Shown in pieces: positions 50,082 through 59,363 of a stretch of DNA of 59,403 nucleotides (position 1 is the stretch's first letter; the number at the start of each line of letters is the position of its first letter). The notes below the pieces were generated by a model, which was not told where the DNA came from, did no database searches, and saw nothing but the letters and a program-made list of their open reading frames with translations. Source of the stretch: Paludibacteraceae bacterium. Lineage in GTDB: Bacteria > Bacteroidota > Bacteroidia > Bacteroidales > Paludibacteraceae. The DNA is taken from the NCBI GenBank assembly GCA_017447875.1, contig JAFSMP010000020.1:1-59403 (forward strand). Direction: 5' to 3'. The translations under genes and the position numbers were made by a program.

Positions 50082-50441
50082 ATGTCGAAAACATCTAAAG
50101 AACAAATCCAGAAGACCGTTGCTGAAATGGCGGAACTCAAATTCGGCAAGGAGAAACTGGCGGAACTCAAAGCAAAGTTCCCCGGACGCCAACTCAACAT
50201 CATCGTAGTGGAAGACAAGATCTGCGTCCTTATGCCGCTTACAGCAAAGGCTCTGAGCAACTACACACGCATGATGATTGATCCAGAAGGGGGGCTTGAT
50301 GAGGCTGTCAAGCAACTGATGAATGAATTATGGCTTGGTGGTGATGAAGAGATCCGCGAAAATGAAGAATACTTCATTAGTGCCATGACAGAGATTCAGA
50401 ATCTCATAGAGGTAAAAAAAAGTGCTTTTGGCAAGTATTAA
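50082..50441 (+). CDS. tail assembly chaperone, short form
   Basis: 119 aa, helical, before the tape measure gene. It is the 0-frame product; the longer -1 product is listed separately. In contractile and siphophage tails such G/GT pairs coat the tape measure during assembly. Confidence 0.85.
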   Translation: MSKTSKEQIQKTVAEMAELKFGKEKLAELKAKFPGRQLNIIVVEDKICVLMPLTAKALSNYTRMMIDPEGGLDEAVKQLMNELWLGGDEEIRENEEYFISAMTEIQNLIEVKKSAFGKY

Positions 50442-50599
50442 GCGAAGCCCAGAATGACGAGTCAAGTCTTGAGTATCACCTTTGCTTTGCGATGTACTCT
50501 TATGGTGCACAAGCGGAGAACTGGGATCTTGAAACGCTCGCCTATAGAACTGGGGTTGCTATCAATCTGGCAAGCCACGGTATCGTAAAACACTTATGA
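50082..50599 (+). CDS. tail assembly chaperone, -1 frameshift product (G-T fusion)
   Basis: At 50414-50421 a run of eight A (0-frame gtA AAA AAA AGT) allows a -1 slip. Frame -1 then stays open for about 60 codons ('CFWQVLSEAQNDESSLEYHL', 'AMYSYGAQAENWDLETLAYR') to TGA at 50597-50599, which overlaps the tape measure ATG as ATGA. No start codon explains this frame otherwise. Predicted fusion about 172 aa. Typical G-GT layout. Confidence 0.8.
50414..50422 (+). promoter_or_regulatory. programmed -1 ribosomal slippery site
   Basis: A-AAA-AAA heptamer in the proper phase followed by G. I see no strong stem immediately after it. Confidence 0.75.
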
Positions 50600-52113
50600 A
50601 CATTGTCGAATACGCATATAAGATGAAGGATATGGCTTCCGGGCCATTAGGCAAGATTGCCGGTGCTTTCACAAAGACCGGTGAGGAAGCCGAAAGAGCA
50701 CGGAAGTCTGCCTCTCTCTTTTCCACACTCTCTGCCGGTGCCTTCGGCGTGATGAACATCGTGGGAGCAGTGCAGGGCGCTATTGGTGCCATCAAGGAGT
50801 TTACCGATGCGAATCAGGCACAGCAGGAAGCCGAAGCCAAACTCGCACAGGTGATGCGTAACACGATGGACGCCAGCGATGCGGAGATCCAGTCTATCAA
50901 AGACCTGACCGCCGCACAGCAGGCTTTGGGTGTCGTCGGTGACGAAGTGCAGCTTGCCGGCGCGCAGGAATTGGGCACCTATCTGGAACAAACTGACTCC
51001 CTGAAGAAACTCATCCCGGTGATGAATGACATGGTGGCGCAACAATATGGCTTCAATGCCACACAGGAATCTGCCGTGAACATCGCCACCATGATGGGCA
51101 AGGTCATGGAAGGTCAGGTGGGTGCACTTTCCCGTTACGGGTACAAGTTCGATGAAGTTCAAGAGCACATTCTGAAGTATGGTACTGAAGCCGAGAAGGT
51201 GGCAACGCTGGCAGAGGTCATCGGTGAGAGTGTCGGCGGCATGAATGAAGCACTGGCACAAACACCGGAGGGCCGGATGAAGCAACTGAGCAACACGCTT
51301 GGAGACCTCAAAGAGCGTGTCGGCTCAGAGCTGACAAAGGTAGGTGTGGCACTGCTTCCTGCCGTGAACAAAATCATGCCTTATGTAGAGAAAGTGCTTG
51401 ACCTCGCCTCTCGCGGCATTGATTTCGTCATCGGCAAGATTTTATCCATACAAGGGTATGTCATGACATTGGCGCAGCCGATCATGAACATGATCCAACG
51501 GGTGCGAGGAAGTCTGTCCGGACTGACGGACTATCTGGAGCCGGTGCGGGCACTCATAGCAGACCATATCTATCCGCTCTTTCAAAAGTGCTGGGAGACG
51601 GTGGCCGGCATGGTCGGTGACTTCGTGGAGTTCGTCGCCAATTCCGAACTGCTGAAGGACATCTTCAGCTTCATCGGCAAGATAGCCGGCGGCTTGTATG
51701 ATGTCATCGGCTATCTCGTGGACGGTCTGAAGTGGGTATGGAACAATGTCGTCATGCCTATCCTCAACGGCATTGAGAAGGCCTATCGCTGGATAAAAGG
51801 AACGGAGATGAAAGGTGGCACCAATAAGGCCATCACGGACTCCCCGACCGGCAAAAAAACCGAAGAGCAGAGAGAGACAGGAAAGAAACTGGAACAGATA
51901 GCACGAAACACTAAAGCCAATGCGGCTGCCGGTGCTGCTTCAGGAAAAGCCATTGCCGGTTCCGGTCCGAAAGTAGTCAATATCAATGTGCAGAAGTTTT
52001 TTGACAGCATCAACTTCAACACGACTTCGCTGCAAGAGAGTTCCGCTAAGATTGAAGAAACAGTTCTGGAGGTACTGAGCCGTGTGCTCGTCCAGGGCGC
52101 AAGCGCAACATAA
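50596..52113 (+). CDS. tail tape measure protein
   Basis: 505 aa. Hydrophobic segment about 45-65, long helical stretches, and the motif 'QTPEGRMKQLSNTLGDLKERVGSEL' common to tape measure proteins. Length sets the tail at roughly 75 nm by the usual 1.5 angstrom per residue rule. The C-terminal part is Ala/Lys-rich. Confidence 0.9.
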   Translation: MNIVEYAYKMKDMASGPLGKIAGAFTKTGEEAERARKSASLFSTLSAGAFGVMNIVGAVQGAIGAIKEFTDANQAQQEAEAKLAQVMRNTMDASDAEIQSIKDLTAAQQALGVVGDEVQLAGAQELGTYLEQTDSLKKLIPVMNDMVAQQYGFNATQESAVNIATMMGKVMEGQVGALSRYGYKFDEVQEHILKYGTEAEKVATLAEVIGESVGGMNEALAQTPEGRMKQLSNTLGDLKERVGSELTKVGVALLPAVNKIMPYVEKVLDLASRGIDFVIGKILSIQGYVMTLAQPIMNMIQRVRGSLSGLTDYLEPVRALIADHIYPLFQKCWETVAGMVGDFVEFVANSELLKDIFSFIGKIAGGLYDVIGYLVDGLKWVWNNVVMPILNGIEKAYRWIKGTEMKGGTNKAITDSPTGKKTEEQRETGKKLEQIARNTKANAAAGAASGKAIAGSGPKVVNINVQKFFDSINFNTTSLQESSAKIEETVLEVLSRVLVQGASAT

Positions 52114-52115
52114 CT

Positions 52116-52667
52116 ATGGCACACATCGTCACTGACCTATTGGAACTATACAAGACCTATTTTCAAGGTCCGTATGTGTTTGAACCGAAGACAGAACAGG
52201 ACTTCTCCGGTACCCGTTTCGATGCTCCGTACAAAGAGCAGTTCCGGGGGCGTGATGTGTTTCTCCCTATTAAGCTGACAAACGGCGATTATGAAGTCAA
52301 TATCCCGTGTGCTACTATACGGGTGACAGGACAGAAGACCATAGTCAGAACGCCCGTGGCAGAGCGCATCGGAACCGTCAAGGAGATGTTCAATGTCGGA
52401 GACTACCAGTTTGCCGTCAAAGGTGTGCTGATTGCACCTACAGGCAAAGTCGCTCCGGATGATGACATATACAGTTTGCGCCAACTCTTCGAGAGCACGG
52501 CACCGGTGCAGCTCATCAATGCCATCAGCGACCTTTTCATGGATGACACGAGGAATGTCTGCATCACGGATTTTGAACTTCCTGAGGTCGAAGGCAAAGA
52601 ACTGCGCTGCCGTCCGTTCACGCTTACTTGCGAATCGGATAGCGTCACCAAACTCATCATGGAATAA
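52116..52667 (+). CDS. DUF6046-type tail protein
   Basis: 183 aa, beta-rich: 'VFLPIKLTNGDYEVNIPCATIRVTG' then 'GTVKEMFNVGDYQFAVKGVL' and 'LPEVEGKELRCRPFTLTCESDS'. Pattern of a Bacteroidota tail/baseplate adaptor placed between tape measure and hub, comparable to Mu Gp43/gp53-type proteins. The family name is from memory. Confidence 0.68.
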   Translation: MAHIVTDLLELYKTYFQGPYVFEPKTEQDFSGTRFDAPYKEQFRGRDVFLPIKLTNGDYEVNIPCATIRVTGQKTIVRTPVAERIGTVKEMFNVGDYQFAVKGVLIAPTGKVAPDDDIYSLRQLFESTAPVQLINAISDLFMDDTRNVCITDFELPEVEGKELRCRPFTLTCESDSVTKLIME

Positions 52668-52668
52668 T

Positions 52669-53700
52669 ATGTTCACGCTCACTTCTGACATACAGATCGG
52701 ACAGTATAAGGTCAAGCCTTCTGCTGTTTCATGGAGATCCAGCACAGGTTCGTTCACTGACACCTGTCAGATCACTTTGCCGCTTTCTCCGTTTGTCAGG
52801 AGAGAGCAGTCCATGACGGATCACGCTGACGGTGTTGCCGAGACCGCATCCGGAGCAGTAGTCCGGAACTTCAAAGAAGCACCGTTCAGGAAAGGTGACA
52901 AAGTGACTGTCTGCCTTGGCTACGACGGAAGGAACAAAGAAGTGTTCCGGGGCTTTGTCAATGTCATTAACTACACGAACCAGCTCATCGTAGAGTGTGA
53001 GGGCTACAGCTACCAGTTGCGCAATAAATACTTCAGCAAATCCTACAAGCAGACCACGCTCAGGAAGATACTCATGGATCTCATCAGCGGCACGGACATC
53101 AAACTGTCGCCGGTGTGTGATGACATTCCGCTTCAGGAAGTATGGTTCAAGAACGCACCCGGTCATAAGGTGCTGGAGTGGGTGCAGAAGGAACTGTGCT
53201 GCCGTATGTGGTTTGATGGGGAATATCTCTATGCCGGTGCATCCAAGTTCGTCAGTCCGAACCCTTCACGCCCGGCAACGGATGTGAAGGTGAAAATCGG
53301 CTGGAACACCGTGAGCGCCGATGACCTCAAGAAGCAACAGGCGGAAGAGGTTGAAATCAATATCGTTGAAAAGGATCCTGCCGGCACAACGAAAAAAACA
53401 AAGCCGGAAAGCAAGAAGTACAGCAATGTGAAGGAAGTCAAAGTCCGTGCAGGTTTGCCGGCAAACTTTCTTCAGAAAGCTGTTCAGGAACGCCAACAGG
53501 AGAAGGATTTTGAAGGGTACGAAGGGAGTATTGTCCTGTTTGGCGAACCGCATGTGTGGAAAAGCGACAAAATCATTGTCACCGATGACCGGTTCCCGGA
53601 GCGTTCCGGAAACTATTTTGCTGAGGATATAGAAGGCGAATACGGAGAAGGTGGCTTCAGAAGAAAAGTCAAATTGCGCTACTATGGCAAAAACGGATGA
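52669..53700 (+). CDS. baseplate hub protein (gpD/Gp44-like)
   Basis: 343 aa from ATG at 52669 (the open frame upstream is a shadow of the previous gene). 'GDKVTVCLGYDGRNKEVFRGFVNVINY' is the first hub barrel, then 'RKILMDLISGTDIKL' and 'VLEWVQKELCCRMWFDGEYL' follow the late-control gene D fold. Holds the spike at the tail tip. Confidence 0.82.
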   Translation: MFTLTSDIQIGQYKVKPSAVSWRSSTGSFTDTCQITLPLSPFVRREQSMTDHADGVAETASGAVVRNFKEAPFRKGDKVTVCLGYDGRNKEVFRGFVNVINYTNQLIVECEGYSYQLRNKYFSKSYKQTTLRKILMDLISGTDIKLSPVCDDIPLQEVWFKNAPGHKVLEWVQKELCCRMWFDGEYLYAGASKFVSPNPSRPATDVKVKIGWNTVSADDLKKQQAEEVEINIVEKDPAGTTKKTKPESKKYSNVKEVKVRAGLPANFLQKAVQERQQEKDFEGYEGSIVLFGEPHVWKSDKIIVTDDRFPERSGNYFAEDIEGEYGEGGFRRKVKLRYYGKNG

Positions 53701-54217
53701 GGATATACGCAGGGATTTGGCTGAAGCATTCAAAGGCAAACCGGTCACTGTTCTTGCCAAAGTCAAGACGGTGGACACCAACGCCAGGACATGTGACATT
53801 GACGATGACGGTGTGGAGATGTTCGGCATCAGACTCCAGTGCATCACCAATGGCAGCACCGGCATTGTCGTTTATCCGAAGGTGAACAGTCAAGTGCTCT
53901 GCGTCCGTATCGAGGAAAGCGACTGCTATGCCGTAGTGCATACTTCAGAGGTGGACAAACTGGAGATAAAGATCCAGAACAAAAGTCTGGAAGTAGATAG
54001 CAACGGCTTTGTCTTCAACGGCGGCACCATCGGAAGCGTCAAAGCAGACAAAATGGTGGAGTGGATGACAAAGGTCTATTCAGATCTGCAAACGCTCACG
54101 ACACTACTTTCTACATCTGCTGTTGCAGGTAACGGGGCACCGTTGGCAATCGTATTCTCGCCACAGACACCCTCACCCCAACTATCCGACTTCGCCGATG
54201 ACACACTCAAACACTGA
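53684..54217 (+). CDS. baseplate spike/assembly protein (gpV/Gp45-like)
   Basis: 177 aa from ATG at 53684, overlapping the hub gene by 17 bases. N-terminal OB fold ('VTVLAKVKTVDTNARTCDIDDDGVEMFGI...'), then beta-strands and a short C-terminal region. No apex H-x-H is visible in this copy. Confidence 0.75.
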   Translation: MAKTDEDIRRDLAEAFKGKPVTVLAKVKTVDTNARTCDIDDDGVEMFGIRLQCITNGSTGIVVYPKVNSQVLCVRIEESDCYAVVHTSEVDKLEIKIQNKSLEVDSNGFVFNGGTIGSVKADKMVEWMTKVYSDLQTLTTLLSTSAVAGNGAPLAIVFSPQTPSPQLSDFADDTLKH

Positions 54218-54243
54218 TTAAACACCTTTCAAAGACCGATTAA

Positions 54244-54528
54244 ATGACCGACATAGCACTGACATCAGAATTGGAACTGAAGGTCGCCAATGGTGATCTG
54301 GCAGTCGAAGAAAATCTCAAACAGGCGCAGCAGCTCCTTTTGGGCACCAACAAAGGCGAATGGAAGCAGCACCCGACAATGGGCGTCGGTGTCACAAACT
54401 ATCTGGAGACGGCAGCAGCCGGACAACTGAGCCGTGAGATCCGGGAACAGTTCTCGCGTGACGGTATGAAGGTCAGCAGCGTCAAGATTAAAGGTACAAC
54501 CCTTGAAGTGGAAGCAGAATGGAAATGA
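54244..54528 (+). CDS. baseplate wedge protein (gpW/gp25-like, Gp46)
   Basis: 94 aa: 'NGDLAVEENLKQAQQLLLGTNKGEWKQHPTMGVGV' region with the E-W/P-x-x-G core of gp25, then 'REQFSRDGMKVSSVKIKG'. Joins sheath to baseplate. Confidence 0.85.
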   Translation: MTDIALTSELELKVANGDLAVEENLKQAQQLLLGTNKGEWKQHPTMGVGVTNYLETAAAGQLSREIREQFSRDGMKVSSVKIKGTTLEVEAEWK

Positions 54529-54812
54529 CAATGAACGGGCAGAACCTGCTCGACATAGCTATTCAGGCAACAGGCGATGCCGCTGAAGCACTCGCCATCG
54601 CGATTTCCAACGGACTGTGCCTGACGGAAGATCTGGAAGTGGGGCAACCAGTCACCATTCCGGAAGACATTCCCGGTGATGCCAATGTACGCGCCTTCTA
54701 TCGGGAGCGCAATCTGCACCCGGCAACAGGTGTGACCAAAGAGAATGAAACAATCGCCTCTTTCGAGGGTATCGAATACTGGGGCATCGAATATGATTTT
54801 ATAGTATCATAA
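54519..54812 (+). CDS. LysM-like small baseplate protein
   Basis: 97 aa (start at 54519 or at the next ATG, 54525). 'LLDIAIQATGDAAEALAIAI' and 'LTEDLEVGQPVTIPE' follow a LysM layout. Overlaps the wedge gene by 10 bases. Probably a tail-tip or peptidoglycan-contact protein. Confidence 0.68.
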   Translation: MEMTMNGQNLLDIAIQATGDAAEALAIAISNGLCLTEDLEVGQPVTIPEDIPGDANVRAFYRERNLHPATGVTKENETIASFEGIEYWGIEYDFIVS

Positions 54813-54814
54813 CC

Positions 54815-55633
54815 ATGGCAAGAACAATCAATGCAATTTTCAGTGAGATGCTGGAACAGAAGAACAGCACACCGGCTCTCAGTTCGCTCACCTCGTCTTC
54901 GGCAACGGCTATCTGGAGGCTGCTCTTCTATGTGGTGGCATTTGCTATTTATGTGCATGAATCCCTCTGGGATGAGTACCGCAAAGAGGTCAATGCGGCC
55001 ATTGATGAGATGATCCCGCATCGTCCTAAATGGTACCGCGACAAGACGCTGGCGTTTATGAAGGACACAACGCTGATCCAGGACACCGACCGCTATGACA
55101 CTACTGGCATGAGTGAGGACGACATCAATGCCAAGCGTGTAGTCAAACATGCAACTGCCAATGAGTCCAACCAGGCTTCGTTGCTCGTCATCAAGGTTGC
55201 CGGTGTGGATCCGAACGATCCGAACAAACGCGCACCTATTGATCCCGCTGAAGCAATACAACTGGAAGTATACCTTCAGGAGATAAAGGATGCAGGTGTG
55301 CGTATATCGTTGGTGAATGAGGAGCCGGATGAGTTTAGCTGTGAGATAGACATTTTCTATGATCCGACAAAGGATCCGCTGACTGTGGAAAGTGATTGTG
55401 AGGCAGCCATCAAAGACTATGTAGAAAACTTACCTTTCAATGGAGAGTTCAGCAATATGGCATTGATAGATACGATTCAATCGGTTGATGGTGTTCGTCT
55501 GGCAGAACTACGTTCCAGTGAGAGTGCACCGGCAGCCACAACCACATTTTCGCCCATCAATGCGTATGTCATACCGACCGCCGGATATTTTCATGTGGCA
55601 AGTACAACACTCAATATGCACGCACATTTATGA
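54815..55633 (+). CDS. baseplate J-like protein (Gp47-like)
   Basis: 272 aa. N-terminal helical part with a hydrophobic stretch ('WRLLFYVVAFAIYVHESLWDEY'), then 'VYLQEIKDAGVRISLVNEEPDEF', 'AIKDYVENLPFNGEFSNMALIDTIQSVDGV', the usual gpJ pattern, shorter than P2 gpJ. Forms the baseplate wedge arms. Confidence 0.8.
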   Translation: MARTINAIFSEMLEQKNSTPALSSLTSSSATAIWRLLFYVVAFAIYVHESLWDEYRKEVNAAIDEMIPHRPKWYRDKTLAFMKDTTLIQDTDRYDTTGMSEDDINAKRVVKHATANESNQASLLVIKVAGVDPNDPNKRAPIDPAEAIQLEVYLQEIKDAGVRISLVNEEPDEFSCEIDIFYDPTKDPLTVESDCEAAIKDYVENLPFNGEFSNMALIDTIQSVDGVRLAELRSSESAPAATTTFSPINAYVIPTAGYFHVASTTLNMHAHL

Positions 55634-56118
55634 TTCGCTATGATATAAACTTCAACCGATTGGCACTCGCTATTGTGCCACTCAAACTTCGTCAACCACT
55701 TCTGATGAACTTTCTCTATGTGCTGCTGACGGGAGTGAGGAAAGCATCGGCTGTTTTTGGTTCCTATCGAGAGGACACGGACTATCGGCTGACACACAAT
55801 GGTCAAGTCTGCTATCTGCGTGCTGTGCTCAATGACCGTTTCGACTGGTCACAGAGACGGATCGAGATTGAGGATGTGGCTGAAGAAGAGGGAACCATTC
55901 TATACCAGCGTTCTCTTTCCCAGTTCCTAAAGGCACCTGCTCGCTCAACAGGGCATGCACTTATTGTCAACAAACGTGCCTTCTCAGGCAGCAATTCAGT
56001 GGACTTCACTGTGATAGTCCCGTCAGATCTGCATAGCACCTTCGTAGAGGCACAGATGCAAGCTCTGGTGGATACATACAAACTGGCTTCAAAACGTTAC
56101 ACTATAACCTATAGATGA
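55630..56118 (+). CDS. tail protein I-like (Gp48 position)
   Basis: 162 aa, overlap ATGA with gpJ-like gene. 'MIRYDINFNRLALAIVPLKLRQPLL' and 'NDRFDWSQRRIEIEDV' are not diagnostic; the C-terminal 'FVEAQMQALVDTYKLASKRYTITY' is conserved in similar phages. The call comes mainly from position. Confidence 0.65.
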   Translation: MIRYDINFNRLALAIVPLKLRQPLLMNFLYVLLTGVRKASAVFGSYREDTDYRLTHNGQVCYLRAVLNDRFDWSQRRIEIEDVAEEEGTILYQRSLSQFLKAPARSTGHALIVNKRAFSGSNSVDFTVIVPSDLHSTFVEAQMQALVDTYKLASKRYTITYR

Positions 56119-56119
56119 T

Positions 56120-57097
56120 ATGGAAAAGATACTTGGCAACTTCCTTGCCCAACCGAACAATGATTTCCCGCTTGATTGCGAGACTTTAGACTATCTTCAG
56201 AAGAACATCCACATGGCAGAGATGCTTGGTGCCATTGCCGGTGACAAGATTATCCTCTCCGGATGTGGTGTCTCCGGATCATGGAGAGAAAAGGGATATG
56301 TATTCCTGATGACAGATGATTTCCCTGAAGGTGAGGTGCTTCACTTTATGGGTGGTGATGCTGCTCATACGACTATGTATCTGGAAAAGACGGCTATCTC
56401 TGTCACGGCCAATGCAGATCCGTACCCGAACGCATACACTCAACGGATACTCAAAGCCGGTTTAGCCGTTTCTGGAGCAGAACAATTCAACTGGAGCGAT
56501 TTTGCTCCTCTTTCAGACAAGACAAACCGTCAACTATTGGTTGAGATCCAAACTCTCCGAGCGCAGATAGCTTCAATTCAACCGGCTCCAGTTGGATCTA
56601 TTATGATGTGGCCGTCGAATACCATTCCGACCGGATGGGCATTGTGTGACGGATCATCATATAGCAGGAGTGAATATTCGGAACTATTTGACGTTATCAG
56701 AACGACATATGGAGCAAATGACGACTCCAGTTTTAATATCCCGGATCTGATGGAGCGTTTTGTTGTTGGAAAGGGGAAACCAACATCACAAGGAGGCTAT
56801 GAAGATTATGACACCTTGAACAAGAAGGGAGGTCAAAACAAGGTGGCTCTTGATATAAAAGAAATGCCAAGCCATAGGCATCTCCATACGGCAAGTTTTG
56901 GAACGAAAGCGTATAACGGCACAGACACATCTCTTCGTCATGGTGCTGCTGGAGACGGCTTTGGAGGGACTACATATAGAAATTCTCTGTATTCAGATTA
57001 TGCAGGCGGTGATAATAGTGTTTCCAGCAGGCCAACACTTTCCCATGAGAACCGTCCTCCGTACATTGTTTTGAACTATATCATAAAACTCAAATAA
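56120..57097 (+). CDS. phage tail collar-domain protein
   Basis: 325 aa. The collar domain starts near 155: 'PVGSIMMWPSNTIPTGWALCDG', 'YGANDDSSFNIPDLMERF' and ends 'RPPYIVLNYIIKLK', the complete microcystin-dependent-protein/collar signature. The N-terminal 150 residues attach to the baseplate. Probably a short fibre or fibre base. Confidence 0.88.
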   Translation: MEKILGNFLAQPNNDFPLDCETLDYLQKNIHMAEMLGAIAGDKIILSGCGVSGSWREKGYVFLMTDDFPEGEVLHFMGGDAAHTTMYLEKTAISVTANADPYPNAYTQRILKAGLAVSGAEQFNWSDFAPLSDKTNRQLLVEIQTLRAQIASIQPAPVGSIMMWPSNTIPTGWALCDGSSYSRSEYSELFDVIRTTYGANDDSSFNIPDLMERFVVGKGKPTSQGGYEDYDTLNKKGGQNKVALDIKEMPSHRHLHTASFGTKAYNGTDTSLRHGAAGDGFGGTTYRNSLYSDYAGGDNSVSSRPTLSHENRPPYIVLNYIIKLK

Positions 57098-57098
57098 C

Positions 57099-59363
57099 AT
57101 GGCTATTGTATCAAGAACACAACTTAAGGCATGGTTCCGGATAGGACTGAAGCCTTTGGAGGCGCAATTCGCATCCTGGATAGATTCGTTCTGGCACAAG
57201 AACGATGCAATTCCTATGTCTTCAGTGGAGGGACTGAATGATGCATTGAACAGGCGCACAATCTCTATTGATGACGCGCTTAGTGACTCATCCACGAACC
57301 CATTACAAAACAAAATAGTCAAGGCAGCTCTTGACGGGAAAGCTCCGATTTTACATAGGCACGAATTTTCTGAAATTGATGGATACATACCGCCGACCTA
57401 TGATGACGAACTGGATGCAAACTCCGAAAACGCAGTCAAAAACTCTGTTGTGACAGGAGAACTCAACAATAAAGCACCTGTCAACCACAACCACGATTCG
57501 GTCTATGCACCATTGGGGCACAATCATGATGGAGTATATCAGCCTGCCGGAAACTATGCACCAGCCAACCACAACCACGATGCTGCCTATGCACCATTGG
57601 GGCACAATCATGATGGAGTATATCAGCCTGCCGGAAGCTATGCACCAGCCAACCACAACCACGATGCTGCCTATGCACCATTGGGGCACAATCACGATGG
57701 AGTGTACCAACCTGTGGGAAACTACCTGACGCAGCACCAAGACATCAGTGACAAACAGGATAAAACTGACAATTCTCTGCTGACAACGGTCAAGACGATT
57801 GCTGGCGCTATCAATGAGCTGTGGAATAAGTTTGCAGACTACCTCAAAGGCATTCAGCATGTCACCTATGCGCAACTGGTTACGCTTAAGAACAATAGCG
57901 GACTGGTTGCCGGTCAGTGGTACCGCATCACCGACTATATGACAACCGTTGCAAATGACACCGAGGCACGCAGCGCAGGGCATCCGTTTGATTTGTTGGT
58001 TATGGCCACAAGCGCAAACACTCTTTCCGAGGAAGCCAAGGCCGTCAAGAGTTCCAGAGACAGCAACGACTATTTTGCCGATGCCAATCTGAACGCATGG
58101 AAGGTATGGTATTGTTTGGATAATGACCCTACACGTTTTCAATGGGCTGACACAGAGAACGGAAAGGGTGTCATCTGGCGCATGATTGACGAGTGGCAGA
58201 ATGATTGCCCTTATGACTTCAAAAATGTGCAGTACAAACGCTACAAAGCTACTGCTCTGAGCGAGGTTCTCGAAGAAGCTATTGATGGGCAGTATTATGC
58301 CTACAATGGCGATATGATGAATGTGGAAATTGAGGATGAAGAAGATTTTGTTTGGGCATACACATTCACACTGATTGATGAGAATGAGGATTGGGTGGAC
58401 TATTCCATCAAGAAGGATGGTGCATTAGATCCAGAAGCGGATTTTGGTTATCTCCAGCAGTTCAAGAAAGGACGTTGTGAGTATAACAGCATCAGGCACT
58501 GTTATACGGCAGTCACCGTTGATGAAGAGTGCTACCGTACATTGATGCTGAACAATATCGTACTTATTGCAACTATTGATGATGAATACGGATTATCCGG
58601 AGAAATGCAACTGAACGAGTTCGGTTCCGGTAACTATAACATGACCGTCAAAGATAATCCAGAGAAAAACATCTTTGGCAATAAATGTTACAATAACATT
58701 GTTGGCTCGTATGGCAACACATTCGGGAACGGTTGTTACCGCAACACATTCGGGAACTACTTCCAGTGTAATACGTTCGGGAACGGTTGTTCTGATAACA
58801 CATTCGGGAACAGTTTCCAATATAACACATTCGGGAACGGTTGTGGTGGTAACACGTTCGGGAACGGTTGTTCATGGAATACGTTCGGGAACGGTTGTTG
58901 GTATAACACGTTCGGGAACGATTGCTACAATAACACATTCGGGAACGGTTGTTCATGGAATACGTTCGGGAACAACTGCTACTACAACACATTCGGGAAC
59001 GACTGTTGCTATAACACATTCGGGAACGGTTGTTCTTGGAATACATTCGGGAACGACTGTTATGAGAACACGTTCGGGAACTACTGTTACAGCAACACAT
59101 TCGGGAACAATGTCCATGATAACACATTCGGGAACAACTGCCGCTATATCACTGTTCACAACGGCGTTCAATACGTGGAAGTTCCTGGCGGCAGCACCGT
59201 TTCTGCCTATGTTCAGAACGCCCAAATACTCAACGGAACGCACGGTACTGACTCGTCAAATCTGCTACAAATATCGTTCCAAGAGGATGCAGACTACTGC
59301 CAATTTGCAGGTCTGAATAGTAGCGGCATTTTGAAGATTTGGGTGCCTGCTGACGCTGCATAA
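57099..59363 (+). CDS. repeat-rich tail fibre
   Basis: 754 aa. N-terminus as in the 'TQLKAWFRIGLKPLEAQFASWIDSF' fibres of Bacteroidota phages. Residues about 128-208 hold 28-residue repeats with N-H-N-H-D/G-H-N-H-D, probably metal-binding H-x-H sites along a trimer. A globular part follows (about 240-510), then 16 tandem 9-residue repeats NTFGNxCxx (residues 540-683) forming a beta-solenoid, and a C-terminal tip. Likely receptor-binding. No chaperone gene is visible before the window ends. Confidence 0.87.
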   Translation: MAIVSRTQLKAWFRIGLKPLEAQFASWIDSFWHKNDAIPMSSVEGLNDALNRRTISIDDALSDSSTNPLQNKIVKAALDGKAPILHRHEFSEIDGYIPPTYDDELDANSENAVKNSVVTGELNNKAPVNHNHDSVYAPLGHNHDGVYQPAGNYAPANHNHDAAYAPLGHNHDGVYQPAGSYAPANHNHDAAYAPLGHNHDGVYQPVGNYLTQHQDISDKQDKTDNSLLTTVKTIAGAINELWNKFADYLKGIQHVTYAQLVTLKNNSGLVAGQWYRITDYMTTVANDTEARSAGHPFDLLVMATSANTLSEEAKAVKSSRDSNDYFADANLNAWKVWYCLDNDPTRFQWADTENGKGVIWRMIDEWQNDCPYDFKNVQYKRYKATALSEVLEEAIDGQYYAYNGDMMNVEIEDEEDFVWAYTFTLIDENEDWVDYSIKKDGALDPEADFGYLQQFKKGRCEYNSIRHCYTAVTVDEECYRTLMLNNIVLIATIDDEYGLSGEMQLNEFGSGNYNMTVKDNPEKNIFGNKCYNNIVGSYGNTFGNGCYRNTFGNYFQCNTFGNGCSDNTFGNSFQYNTFGNGCGGNTFGNGCSWNTFGNGCWYNTFGNDCYNNTFGNGCSWNTFGNNCYYNTFGNDCCYNTFGNGCSWNTFGNDCYENTFGNYCYSNTFGNNVHDNTFGNNCRYITVHNGVQYVEVPGGSTVSAYVQNAQILNGTHGTDSSNLLQISFQEDADYCQFAGLNSSGILKIWVPADAA
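57504..57719 (+). repeat. 84-bp direct repeats in the fibre gene
   Basis: The unit beginning TATGCACCATTGGGGCACAA starts at 57504, 57588 and 57672 (period 84, 28 codons); the last copy is incomplete. Confidence 0.85.
58716..59147 (+). repeat. sixteen 27-bp tandem repeats in the fibre gene
   Basis: Each unit starts AACACNTTCGGGAAC and ends with four variable codons. 16 x 27 = 432 bases. Confidence 0.9.
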
